A DNA stretch of 64,000 nucleotides, taken from positions 12,771,807 through 12,835,806 of the forward strand of contig OZ020520.1 in NCBI GenBank assembly GCA_963971425.1, given 5' to 3'. Origin of the DNA: Bryoerythrophyllum caledonicum (Eukaryota; Streptophyta; Bryopsida; Pottiales; Pottiaceae). The notes beneath the pieces were generated by a model. It had not been told where the DNA came from. It saw only the letters and a program-made list of their open reading frames with translations, and searched no databases. The position numbers were made by a program, and so were the translations under genes. Of this stretch, positions 54,101 through 62,200 are shown in pieces (position 1 is the stretch's first letter; every line of letters starts with the position of its first letter).

Positions 54101-56076
54101 TTGGGATGATTATTAATATGGGTTGTAATAGTATTTTGTATATCTAAGAGAAATCTAGTATCTTCGGGATGGGATGGCATATACATGTGAAAGATTAACC
54201 ACGATTGCAGTGGGTGATTAGTGATTTTAATTATTTGAATGTATGGTGATATGTGCATTGGGGTAGGGATTTTGTTGATGTTGCCAGGGAATGTATATTT
54301 TTTGTGTATTAATGTAAGGAGGCCACCGCGGCCCGGTGTGTATGGTCTCCTTTGTTGCATGCATCTTGTAAGTGCATGTGTATTGTTAAAGATGAGTTTA
54401 TAGTCTTGAAATATATTTTGTATATATTTTGTAGATTTTGTGGCGGTTAGTTTTGTTTCTTGTATAACTATAAGAGCCGGTGGTGTGTCTATGTTTGCGA
54501 CTAGAGTTTGTAAGCTAGGAAGGGCAGTGTTTAGTGAGGAGGCATTCCATGTGATTATGTATGTATTTTCTTGGTTTGGTCTAATGTTTTGATTTTGGTT
54601 TTGAGGAGGGATGTAGGGAAGAGGTGGGGGTGGGTGGGTGTATTCTGGTATAGGGTCTAGACATTTTAGTGATTCATTTATGAGGTTGTTAGGGAGGTAA
54701 GGGAATTTTAGTTTTATTATATCATTTGAGGGTGGTATGTTTTGACTATGTAAGAAGTCGTATAGTCTTTTATGTATTGAGTTCTCATGGTTTATAATAT
54801 TTTGGTTGTCTACTAGGAATTCAGTATAGGGGTGTGGAGTGTAAATGTGTCGTTCTGGTGGGTTTTGTAAGGTTAGTAAGGTTTGTAGGAGTGAATTAGT
54901 CCATGTAATTGTGTTCCAATTTTGTAGATTTAGAAGTTGGTTACATTCATCTATGTTTGGATGAGTAGTGATTATTAGTGCATATAAGATGTGGGGTGGT
55001 GGATGCGTATTTTTTTGTTGTATGTATTGGGCAATGTTTGGGTGGGAAGTGTTGTGTATGTGGTGTAATGTATGTGTGTTTTTTAGAAATGGTGCGAAGG
55101 GTTTTGCAATGTGTTCATATTCTGGTTGGAGTTTTATGGTATTAGGTATAAAGTAGATTTTGGCATTTTTCTTATGTGATGTAGGATGTCTTTTTAGTAT
55201 ATTGGGCATGGGTCCCGGGTTGGTTTCAATGTCTCCTCCTAGAAGTAGTAGAAGTTTGTGGTATATATGTTTGGTGGTGTATTTTAAAGGCTTTGTTGTG
55301 TTATTAATGACTTGTTGGTTTGGGGGTAGGTGGATGTTTGTATTTTGTGTGTAAGTTGTGGGTTTATTTATTTTTATAGTAGGTGTAGTTGTTTTCGTTT
55401 TTAGTTTATTGTTTTTTTTCCATGTGTTTTTTGTGGTTGTTTTTGTTTTAGTAGTGTATGGGTGTATATATGATTGGTTGTATTTTATCTTGGTTGTTTT
55501 TGTCCGTGTGCATATGTAACTATTATGTTTAAGACTATTTGTATGTGGGTTTATGTTGGTTTTTAAAGTGGCTTTTAAGTTCTTTTTTTCATATGCGGTG
55601 TTATTATATACTTTGTGGTTTGTACAATTGTTTGTTTTGGTGTTTGTATTAGTATTTGGTATGAAATATGTTTTGTCATTCTTTTTGTGCGAAGCGGGGT
55701 GTCTTTTTAATATGTTCGGCATAGGTCTTGGGTTAGTCACCATGTCTCCTCCAATTAATATTAGAAGTTTGTAGTAGATGGGTTTTTTGTTTTGTTTTAG
55801 AATTTTTTGTTTTTGAATGTGACTTTGGTGTTTTTTTGATTGTATGTATTTGTTTTTGTGTGTGTATATGTATGTGTTATGATTCCCGCCGGCCTTCTTT
55901 GGAGTCCGGCGTTCTTCTCTGTATGTATTACGTTGATGGTGTGTTGTTGTCTTTGTGTGTGTATATGTTTTTTTATTTGTTTTTATATTAGTATTTATTC
56001 GTATGTTCGTATTAGTAGATGCCTCGGTTTTGGCTTGGAGGTTTAGCTTCTGACCTTTTGTCATTTTGATGTTCAA
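48181..56076 (-). CDS. LINE ORF2 polyprotein: 2A modules, AP endonuclease, RT, RNase H, CCHC
   Basis: An uninterrupted 2,631-codon frame. Residues 1-100 are low-complexity. A degenerate 2A (GGDMVTNPRP) lies at about 110-118 and an intact one (GGDIETNPGP) at about 280-289. The conserved N-terminal domain (about 290-490) is followed by an APE-type endonuclease (about 505-760: TWNASSLN, IQETKLTA, CGDFNRD, SDHSPV), a reverse transcriptase (about 1050-1370: NKAPGPDRIPNS, YVDFKNAFGSID, RGTIQGDTLSPYLF, AAYADDLA), a long linker, an RNase H (about 2140-2280: YYTDGSF, RAELMAIHKT, IFTDCINA, RAHANIDGNEQADKLAK), and a C-terminal CPICPSTDPDTWLHVLLKC finger. All catalytic motifs are intact, so the enzyme may be functional. 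It would copy its RNA into nicked DNA. The true start codon is unknown. Confidence 0.92.
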   Translation of the reverse strand: MNIKMTKGQKLNLQAKTEASTNTNIRINTNIKTNKKTYTHTKTTTHHQRNTYREERRTPKKAGGNHNTYIYTHKNKYIQSKKHQSHIQKQKILKQNKKPIYYKLLILIGGDMVTNPRPMPNILKRHPASHKKNDKTYFIPNTNTNTKTNNCTNHKVYNNTAYEKKNLKATLKTNINPHTNSLKHNSYICTRTKTTKIKYNQSYIHPYTTKTKTTTKNTWKKNNKLKTKTTTPTIKINKPTTYTQNTNIHLPPNQQVINNTTKPLKYTTKHIYHKLLLLLGGDIETNPGPMPNILKRHPTSHKKNAKIYFIPNTIKLQPEYEHIAKPFAPFLKNTHTLHHIHNTSHPNIAQYIQQKNTHPPPHILYALIITTHPNIDECNQLLNLQNWNTITWTNSLLQTLLTLQNPPERHIYTPHPYTEFLVDNQNIINHENSIHKRLYDFLHSQNIPPSNDIIKLKFPYLPNNLINESLKCLDPIPEYTHPPPPLPYIPPQNQNQNIRPNQENTYIITWNASSLNTALPSLQTLVANIDTPPALIVIQETKLTATKSTKYIQNIFQDYKLIFNNTHALTRCMQQRRPYTPGRGGLLTLIHKKYTFPGNINKIPTPMHISPYIQIIKITNHPLQSWLIFHMYMPSHPEDTRFLLDIQNTITTHINNHPNHTYLLCGDFNRDIALIGRQNGNHHTPPQNIDYQWRRFTENLNFTYINTDTQFSRQGGYNYSDWSLIDGFYINTNNNTQYTSTTNKDIILNSDHSPVQLHIPNNTLISRTPTIPNKDTIRILNPIPITNIEKFNTKFFEENTVQIDSLINTLEINSQLTQAQWQEACHSLDKLINKISDTLEQTCRAHPIPQMTNRTSQQGGYLPRKLSKTWKQYLTTYHTIRKTIRIVKNNPQWRNHPIHNELLTIQHIQIPTPPPPDLPHDTWIKDIAIIAKNANIQARKIITKYTKENIKKAISKYRKLYEISPKKINKKVFKNLESPPMDCIKDQYNNILTSPEDIANEIFNQQTKTNRPTVPTCNYQPQHTIECTCAIRQYPWHDLDGYTLDKRGEPEIPLHKYLNRATYDTCLQNLGNNKAPGPDRIPNSILKNMPPRFHKLLFLLFSHCCKQKQIPNSWKTSATILLYKKGDPSMLPNHRPIALANTIYKLFTSTLTHILSSYGEKFKILHDSQEGFRAERSTARQIQTIIAALEDAKFTNQDIYILYVDFKNAFGSIDHARLLAIMSDLGYPKEATTLVGNIYSQSSTCYIGEHFGKTKPIPIQRGTIQGDTLSPYLFIIFLEPLLRWLERGNNGYTFGTSQVTINSAAYADDLATITNKIKSIQIQLNKIDRYCKWAGMDVGVPKCAATGCPNKSKLNPTTFKALMQTSNINYRNQPIPILHQNEPYIYLGTNLVPSLKWKIQIHTTTTKLIKQCKELTTCPATMKQKIKMVDTVLRPGVAYSFYGVPYSMLAIKKLDKKIIAIQKTICGLPKCMSNAITQLPHNLFGLEAFSLKNAYLRCIGEQLQNALNDKGRLGKIYNGLTHYVLAQYGGAENIPRIKKSDCIRSPITRTFFLLKHIAKAHLKSTLPNFLTNPTTLEILWRQETLNHNTLNAQLSQKLLQKLLSKNIFELNQITLPNGTHIMNNEDFKTYHFTPSKLIKSALSVAKQLFCHITCPTICHTPCNIHPYSHTLKDPFITLNNNIIPRNISTPTNPPNPPHTYHPRPPTYIPKNPTTYPINNIINHKHIQHTDTNNIQNTYTKYLCQWQHNDNTYNKWLPQRDLFPRHDANTSTHNTEKLKQYYQKIQNKIYSDIILAHHPQEQSSDSRSVMPPIIIPLLNIYTTECNPENDICTSSNTIQIDNNQAHLYEENGRHLHTIPITRLQWLWNQYHTKLQSPTNIEPTTQPFETELIWLYQRYKYRIPKTDPLKNAQYTIPTPILDSLISSFNIEHSYFSSPITCPTKLNKFYSPYERDKIFGSLGKAFEHKWIRNGIAHPHNEKDIEQTIHWARLAAKHDPNNTKTIIVTPNNNWYQNNNQHSNPFPDSHIIAVFEADTIPYEEPNIPPELKKPRIEPSTLQILCVHHQNQNLGSLEQLAELTSITDNLDIQRPYTKPAPPTPIQTPVNKSKNWSKLNYDNNTLNYSVIPPPLPDYPTYTTPKFNPAYSYYTDGSFKPPEQISPGSWRREKAGYGIYNSTKEIKLAKRLHGLQNILRAELMAIHKTLQIITTKYKNEPAHIFTDCINALYLLNTQITHPTLHNSHPDQTILTSMVQMLQNRTQITTLHKVRAHANIDGNEQADKLAKEGREKTHKNAKDPHEHAHATPYYFQKEDWPSKEDTPDKGPIRFLGKYLKKQDLYNNLDTISENIPNIEKWTNNNDIDNELSTNFWKNPIISDSQITCLIKFRTGQYMGNARKQLFFGIERFPSITCPICPSTDPDTWLHVLLKCQNHHIHSLIVKRHNKAVWEVRKLITSYNKSRCFILMNAGTFNSNPQENTVPPWLLPCSCMTQRCHCNARLKPDILCVKGLPYNDPPPENINQDYTIQFIEFTYCNDRFSSETIQNKIDKYQPLIDDIIALGWNVDPLIVITSGARATTFIPSMKTLEDTFKIPIDTIKTTFKNINTIAIQHAMSILLHKRKIENNQVLPDRQDPP
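55210..55263 (-). other. Intact 2A-like motif of LINE copy 2
   Basis: YHKLLLLLGGDIETNPGP precedes MPNILKRHPTSHKK. It matches the 2A core exactly. Skipping here would release about 288 residues from the rest of ORF2. Confidence 0.8.
55723..55776 (-). other. Degenerate duplicate of the 2A module
   Basis: YYKLLILIGGDMVTNPRP precedes MPNILKRHPASHKK, 513 bases (171 codons) upstream of the intact motif. The I-E to M-V and G to R changes remove essential 2A residues, so skipping should fail. The shared context on both sides shows that a whole segment was duplicated in frame. Confidence 0.8.
55887..55920 (+). other. Hairpin plus TTC motif, inverted relative to the LINE 3' end
   Basis: On the plus strand CGCCGGCCTTC pairs with GGAGTCCGGCG (one mismatch, one wobble, TTT loop) and is followed by TTCTTCTC. 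The motif at 47929-47969 has the same layout on the other strand, so the two point outward from the LINE body. This one lies inside the open frame. Confidence 0.55.
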
Positions 56077-56079
56077 TGT

Positions 56080-57856
56080 TATTTAAGCATACATATCATA
56101 GGGTCACATGTGTCACAAGAGTCGTCCATTGAGCCAATTACAATGTAAGGTGTAGCTTCTTTTAACTTTGTAACGTCAGTTGCAAACCGTATATACAGGC
56201 CCATATTATACTCTCTAGAATATAAAAATGTATTATGGTTTACCAAGACTTACACCTTTGTATTGAAGATTCTTTGACTAAGAGATTTTATTTGGAGGAC
56301 ATTTTAATATGTGACATTCATCACCATACAATACAAAACAACTCATGTCCAACGGAGACAAGACATCTCCAAAACTCGGATGTACCTCACAGGCGAAATA
56401 TGTTATAGTCTAACCATAACCCATGCCTTAAGACAATTTTTGACTTTGAGTGTTTTTTTTCCCCTCAAAGCCATTGAAGGAATGTCATGTATTGGCATGG
56501 GAAATTGGACCCAAGACCTTGTTATTAATGCACCAAGCCATTGCCACCAACCTTCCTTTTGCTGAATGTGAATCTCTTTGTAGAAAATTGCATTTGCATG
56601 CATCACGATACAAGGCTCCTTTGTTGGAGACAAGGCTCCGTTGGCTCCCAAAAAAATTCATCCGTGACACATATATGTACGTCAGGTATTGCAAAACTGG
56701 CAACTTTTGGATGCGGATGAACTCTAGTATTCATACTCATACATGATGAGGTATAAAGGTTTCAACGTGGGGTGTATCCTATCAAATCCCTCCCCTCCAA
56801 GCTTTACAATTCCAATGCCTACTTCGAACTAGGAGGCTGATTGGAGCTTGTGGTGAAGGTAGGATAGTGGCTTGTATATGATGATTCACATCACAAAAAG
56901 GTGGCAAGTATCAATCCTACGTGGCATCCTACTTGGCAAGTGAGTTATCTACAATGGTAAAGAGGTGGTGGAGTGTTGATAAAGGTACACAAATTGAATT
57001 TGTTGCATGCCATGAATAGTAGAGAAAAGTAGGTAGTGGTGGACATATGGACAAGCTATACAACTGCACAAGTAAGTGACTGTTGGATATCTATGCTTGA
57101 TGTGAACACTAATCTATACTATGTTTGATGTGAACATTCTCATCTATACTACTGTAGATACTTCACTCCATGGTTTAAAATTATTTAAATTGCAACATGG
57201 CCGTGTGAGCTCCAACTAGATTTTTTGACCACATGGTAGTACGTGCGTTGATAGTGCTGGTAACCTACCTATTGGTGCAAAGGGGGTATAAGATCTCTTT
57301 TGAACTAAAAAAAAGATTATTAAATGGCACCCTAGATATTGATTTCAAATTCAACATAAACAAACACTTTATTTGCACCAAATCAATTTCTAATTGGTGA
57401 ATTATAAAATCCATGAGGTCATAGTTTATGAAAATCTGTGAGCATGTATTCTTAGTAGTGTATATTAAGATCTTATGGTATTCTTAGTAGTATATATTAA
57501 GAACTACAACTTTATTATTCCTTTCCACTCTCTGCCCTAGAATAAGTAGTTTTGAGGTCTTGAAGTGTTTATGATGAGAATTGTAAGGATTTTTATGGGT
57601 TCACAAGCTCCTATAGGAAAGAGTTCATTGATTATGATTGTTTTGCTGTATGTTTCTCAGTCAATCACGATTGGCAAGTCTTAGGTCTAGCAGGTTCCAC
57701 CTATATACCTGGAATTCAGTCAATCAATATATCAATGATCTTCAGAGGTATCAGTGGTAACCTCAAACTATAACTCATTGATTATCGTAACTGAAAACTC
57801 ACAGAAGCAAATACCTAGATATTTGTTTAGTTCCGGTCACTAGCTTCATCAACTTC
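56080..57856. other. Intergenic, no gene seen
   Basis: Short frames only (the longest near 56.3-56.75 kb), with no recognised protein, tRNA or repeat. GTATTCTTAGTAGT-ATATTAAGA occurs twice near 57.45 kb as a short local duplication. Confidence 0.45.
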
Positions 57857-58637
57857 TTAACCCTTTACCGCCCAGGGATGTTCCTAAAAAAACCGTAAGA
57901 TTTTTGTTGATTTTTTTCTTTAAACCGGATTTGATGGAAATTCAATGACTAATATTGATATCTAACCTTACAAAATTGAACTTAACCCATGACTTGAACT
58001 TTGGGAAAATTTTGCACAACATCCAACGGTTGATGGAATAGATTGTAGTGTTTAAAGTTACCGTATATTGGTAGTGAAAACTGTGGATTTTGGAGGGTGC
58101 ACTACTTTAACCATCAATTGATTCTTGCAAGAATTTTTTTACTTTGAATTAGAGCAGTTCACATGTGCACTAGCTTGATAGCTTTGCATTGACATATCAT
58201 ATGTGAAGAAAATATTTATACACAATTATTGATGATTTTTTTGCTTTTTCCTACTTGATTGTATACAAAAATGTTCCAACCTTATACGAATCAAAATGGA
58301 AGTTTCATATGTAAGGAGAGAGAACAATCACAAAACAATAAAGAATGTCTTAAAGACGAAGTTCAATCAAAATTTAAGACCAAAATCAATGTGTGAAATA
58401 CAACATAGTATGTGGCATAGTATTCACTATATTTTAGTGTATTTTGTATTGTATTCCTAGCTTTTCCAAGAGTTCTATAAATCCAAATCATGATCTGATT
58501 GTTTGAGAGTGTTCGTGTAACGAGTGCACAAATCTAAACCTCGCGTCTCGAAGCCTAGTTCCTCATGGATTTCATGCAATTTGAGTTTTAGCACCTCCGG
58601 AGTCCCATTTCGGGCTTCCTGGGGGCGAAAGGTTTAA
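57857..58637 (+). mobile_element. Divergent TTAA-flanked, piggyBac-like non-autonomous element
   Basis: It starts TTAA-CCCTTTACCGCCCAGG and ends CCTGGGGGCGAAAGG-TTTAA, imperfect inverted ends of about 17 bp with TTAA at both borders. The length is 781 bp. The internal phrase GATTGTAGTGTTTAAAGTTA resembles GATTGTAGTGTTTGAAGTCA of the other copies. It has no coding capacity. Confidence 0.6.
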
Positions 58638-59207
58638 CGAAGGACGACTATACAAGAAGAAAGCGATGAGGGAGCCCAAAACAAAACGACGTCCACAAAA
58701 CTCCAGCAAAAATGCAAACCCAAGGGTCTGCTGGTCGTAGACCCCTGCCACCTTAAACGGTAGCTAGTACAAAATTTAACGGACACTATGTCACATCAAC
58801 TGTTACAGCAGCTGGGAGGAGCCTGAAACTCGACAAATAAAAATGACTTCATGAGCTTCACCCTATCAACACCCCCTTGAAAACCTTTAAGAATCCGCAA
58901 CAAGCGATTCTTAAGAACCCCTCTCCACAATGCTGGAGAGCATACAACAAACTACCTCTAGCTCTTCGGGCCAATTTATGACACCTTTCTACACAGGCCT
59001 GCAATAAGCAAGCGACTATTCTATAGTAAAACATACTCTCTAAATGCAAAGACTGCTCATGGCTCGATCCATACCTCACCAAAGTACATGAGAAAAACTA
59101 AGTAGACATCAGAAAGAGTTGACTTGACCTCAATATTTGCAGGTGCTTTCGTGCCCTGGTCATCATCCTCGGCAGTCAAAATTTATTCGTCACTTACCTG
59201 GGTCTCT
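58638..59207. other. 3' flank of the acidic repeat gene
   Basis: A minus-strand frame at 58858-59082 has no recognisable features; it may be 3' untranslated sequence if the splice donor at about 59199 is used. Nothing else is seen. Confidence 0.4.
59182..59187 (-). terminator. AATAAA polyadenylation signal candidate
   Basis: On the minus strand GACGAATAAATTTTG lies about 20 bases after the stop codon of the acidic repeat gene. It follows a strong splice-donor-like CCCAGGTAAGTGA, so the two signals could compete. Confidence 0.45.
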
Positions 59208-62200
59208 TCAATGGCTTGAAGTAACAGTCCCCTGCGCTGAGGTGGATTGTGAAGAGGTGTTTGTTTGAAGAACTGCAGTCACTTCTTCGGCGGCAAGTTT
59301 GAGAGCAGGGGCAGGCATGTCTTTGCTTGAAACTCGTGAAGCGCAGAGTGAGACACACCAGATGACAAAAAGAGAAACCATGGTTCCCAAACTAGTTCCC
59401 TGTCACAAACAAAAGATCATACCGTCAATATGAAGGGAGGGCATATTTTGAAATCGAATAAACTGTAAAGAAAGATTCACGTAAGATGCACAAAACTGAC
59501 CTTAGATTGAGTAACTTCGTTTGCAGATGAGGCTGTAGTTTGACCGTCAAATACTCGAGCCACAGTGTCGGGCAGCACATTCGGGTCTGACTGGCCAGCA
59601 TCTTGCGCAAATTGTGCGACATGTTGGACAACTTCTGAAATATACTCCGACGAATCCTTGGTGTTGCTGCTCTCCTCCAACACAATTTGAGCCACAGTCT
59701 TGGCAACAGAACTCTGATTCTTTCCACCCTCACTTGCCTCTGCATCTTGCAAAGTCTTCGCAGCAGCATCATGAAGGTGAGTAGCCACCTCATCAAGACT
59801 GGAAGACTTCGGCGCCGCCTCTACAGCCTCAGAACCCGCTGCTGCAAGCGCTGGCGCAAGATATGGAGCCACCACATGCGAGTCCCCTGAGTCCCCTTCT
59901 ACTTCACTAGTGACAGGAACTTCACTGACATCATTCAAGTTGAACTCTCTTGTAACAGTTTCGACTTCCTTGGCTTGAGACGCTGCAGAAACTTCAGGCT
60001 CTTCATGAACAGTTTCTACTTCCAAAACCTGTGTTCCAGCTTCCTCTTCGGGGGAATAAACGGCTGCTGTCTCCTTCACTTCCTCGTCTGTCATCACAGT
60101 CTGCAGCAAATGGGATACATCCACTGACTCGACGGTCCCATTCGCCACATCGTCGTCTGTGCTGGGCAGCTTTTTCGTCACACTCCCAATGATACTAGCA
60201 GCAGTTTCTGTTGGATGCTCTAACTCGTTCGTTAAGGGATCCTTGTCACAAGGTTCAGCAAGAGCATTCGAGGGCTCTTGCGAGGTATGCTCAATAGGAA
60301 TGCTTAAAACCTTCTCTGTAATCGCTGGCTCTGGCACACCCTCCTTTTCAGTTACAGATTGTGCACCAGGTATCTCCGCAACCTCCGCTACCTTCAACTC
60401 GGCATCTGTTGGAATGCTTTGGGTCTGAGACTGAGGCTCACTCTCCTGTGGAAGCTCCACCACCTGGGAGCTTCTATCCTGCGATGACGATGTTTCTGCT
60501 TCTCGTGTAACCCCCGTCGGAAGGTCGAATAACTCGTCATCAGCAGGTAAGGGACTCGAAGTAGCAACGGTTGCACTTTGCTCCTCTGTCTCTGGAGCTT
60601 CCACTTCCGGAGAGGTACTCTCAACATCTGGCTCAACACTAGCTCCTGCGTCCTCCACTTTGTCCTCAGACTCTGTACCAGGAGCATCAATTGCTTCACT
60701 AATCACTTTCTCGGGTGCTTCTTCAGCAAGGCTCGCTTCCTCCCTGGGCTCTCCACTCGTTGGTTCCTCCACAACCTCCTCAACATGAGCACCACGAGCT
60801 TCACTAACAGCCTCCTCCGGCGTCGCTACCGGGCTGGCCTCCTCAGAATTCACCTCAACAGCTTTCTCTCCCATATCATCAGAAGAGACAGGCACCGATT
60901 CCACAGCAGGCTCTGCATCAGCTGGAGCCACAGCCTCCTCAACAGAAGCATCAAATGCTTCACCAGGAGTTTCAAGACTTGCCTCACCCTCATTCAAATC
61001 CCTAGCTTCTACCTCCACAGCATTCTCTTTAACATCACCGGAAGTAGCAACCTCCTCAACAGGAGCATCAGCTGTTTCACTAGGCACCGATTCTACAGCA
61101 GGCTCTGTGGACTCCGCTCCAACACTGTGTACAGAAGCGTCCATACCTTCAGCAGGCTTATCCTCAGAAATTCTAGGGCTCGCTTCCACTTCGCTTGCTG
61201 GCTCCTCCTCTGGCTCAGCATCCGCAACATCGGCAATCGCTCCAACAGGTGCATCACGTGGTGCATTGTCAACGCTGTCCAGTGACTCTTCAGCAGGAGC
61301 TTCAGCGCTTGCCTTCTCGGCCACCTCAACGCCCTCTCCAGAATCCACCTCAACGACCTCTCCAGAATCCACCTCAGCGGCAGGCTCCTCCGAATTCACC
61401 TCCACACCTTCCTCTTTCGCATCCTCGGCAGCCACAACAGGGGCACTATCAACCTCCTCCACCAACGATTCCTTCGCAACCACCTCATTAGCAGGCTCCT
61501 CAGAATTCACCTCCACGTTCTTCTCTCCCACGTCCTCAGCAGCTCCTCCCACTTCCACTTCCCCATCCGCCCCAGCCACTCCCTCCCCGTCGCCATTCTC
61601 ACCTTCCTCTTCACCCGCACCCACATCCCCAGAAGGCACACCAATATCCAGAGCTCTCTCTTCCACATCACCTGACGGCCCAGCCTCTTGATCGTCCATA
61701 GATCGTCCAGCAGAAGGCGCAGCAGCCTCCTGAACATTCACAGCTTCCTCCTTCACCTCACCAGAAGACGCACTAGCCTCCTGAACATCCACGAATTCCT
61801 CAATCACATCGCCAGACGGCGTAGCGGCCTCCTGAACATCCATAGCTTCTTCCTTCACATCACCGGAGGGGGCAGCATCATCCACTGCTTCCTCCTTCAC
61901 ATCATCAGAAGGCGCAGCAGCCTCCTGGACATCCACAGCTTCCTCCTTCACCTCATCAGAGGGCGCAGCAGTATCCACAACTCCCTCTTCCACATCACCT
62001 GACGGCGCAGCTTCTTGATCGTCCATAGATCGTTCAGCAGAGGGGGCAGCAGCCTCCTTAACATCCACAGATTCCTCCTTAAACTCATCAGAGGGCGCAG
62101 CAGTATCCACAACTCCCTCTTCCACATCACCTGACGGCGCAGCTTCTTGATCGTCCATAGATCGTCCAGCGGAAGGCGCAGCGGCCTCCTCAACACCCAC

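Larger units (their letters stand above)
47929..55920 (-). mobile_element. LINE, copy 2, with complete ORF2
   Basis: The element reads on the minus strand. Its proposed 3' end is a hairpin followed by TTC repeats at 47969-47929, inside the tail of hAT copy 2. Its other end is less certain: the ORF2 frame remains open to 56076, but a similar hairpin/TTC motif in the opposite direction lies at 55887-55920. ORF1 and the 5' tandem repeats of copy 1 are absent, consistent with 5' truncation. No poly(A) tail and no clear target-site duplication were found. Confidence 0.7.

Noticed and set aside
56403-56746. Small gene or tRNA near 56.5 kb
   Set aside because: Overlapping short frames on both strands have no domain, and no cloverleaf could be folded by eye.
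60578-61691. Plus-strand frames of up to 235 codons opposite the acidic repeat gene
   Set aside because: They are antisense shadows of the Glu/Ala/Ser-rich codons, and the minus strand has the splice signals and the continuous repeat frame.
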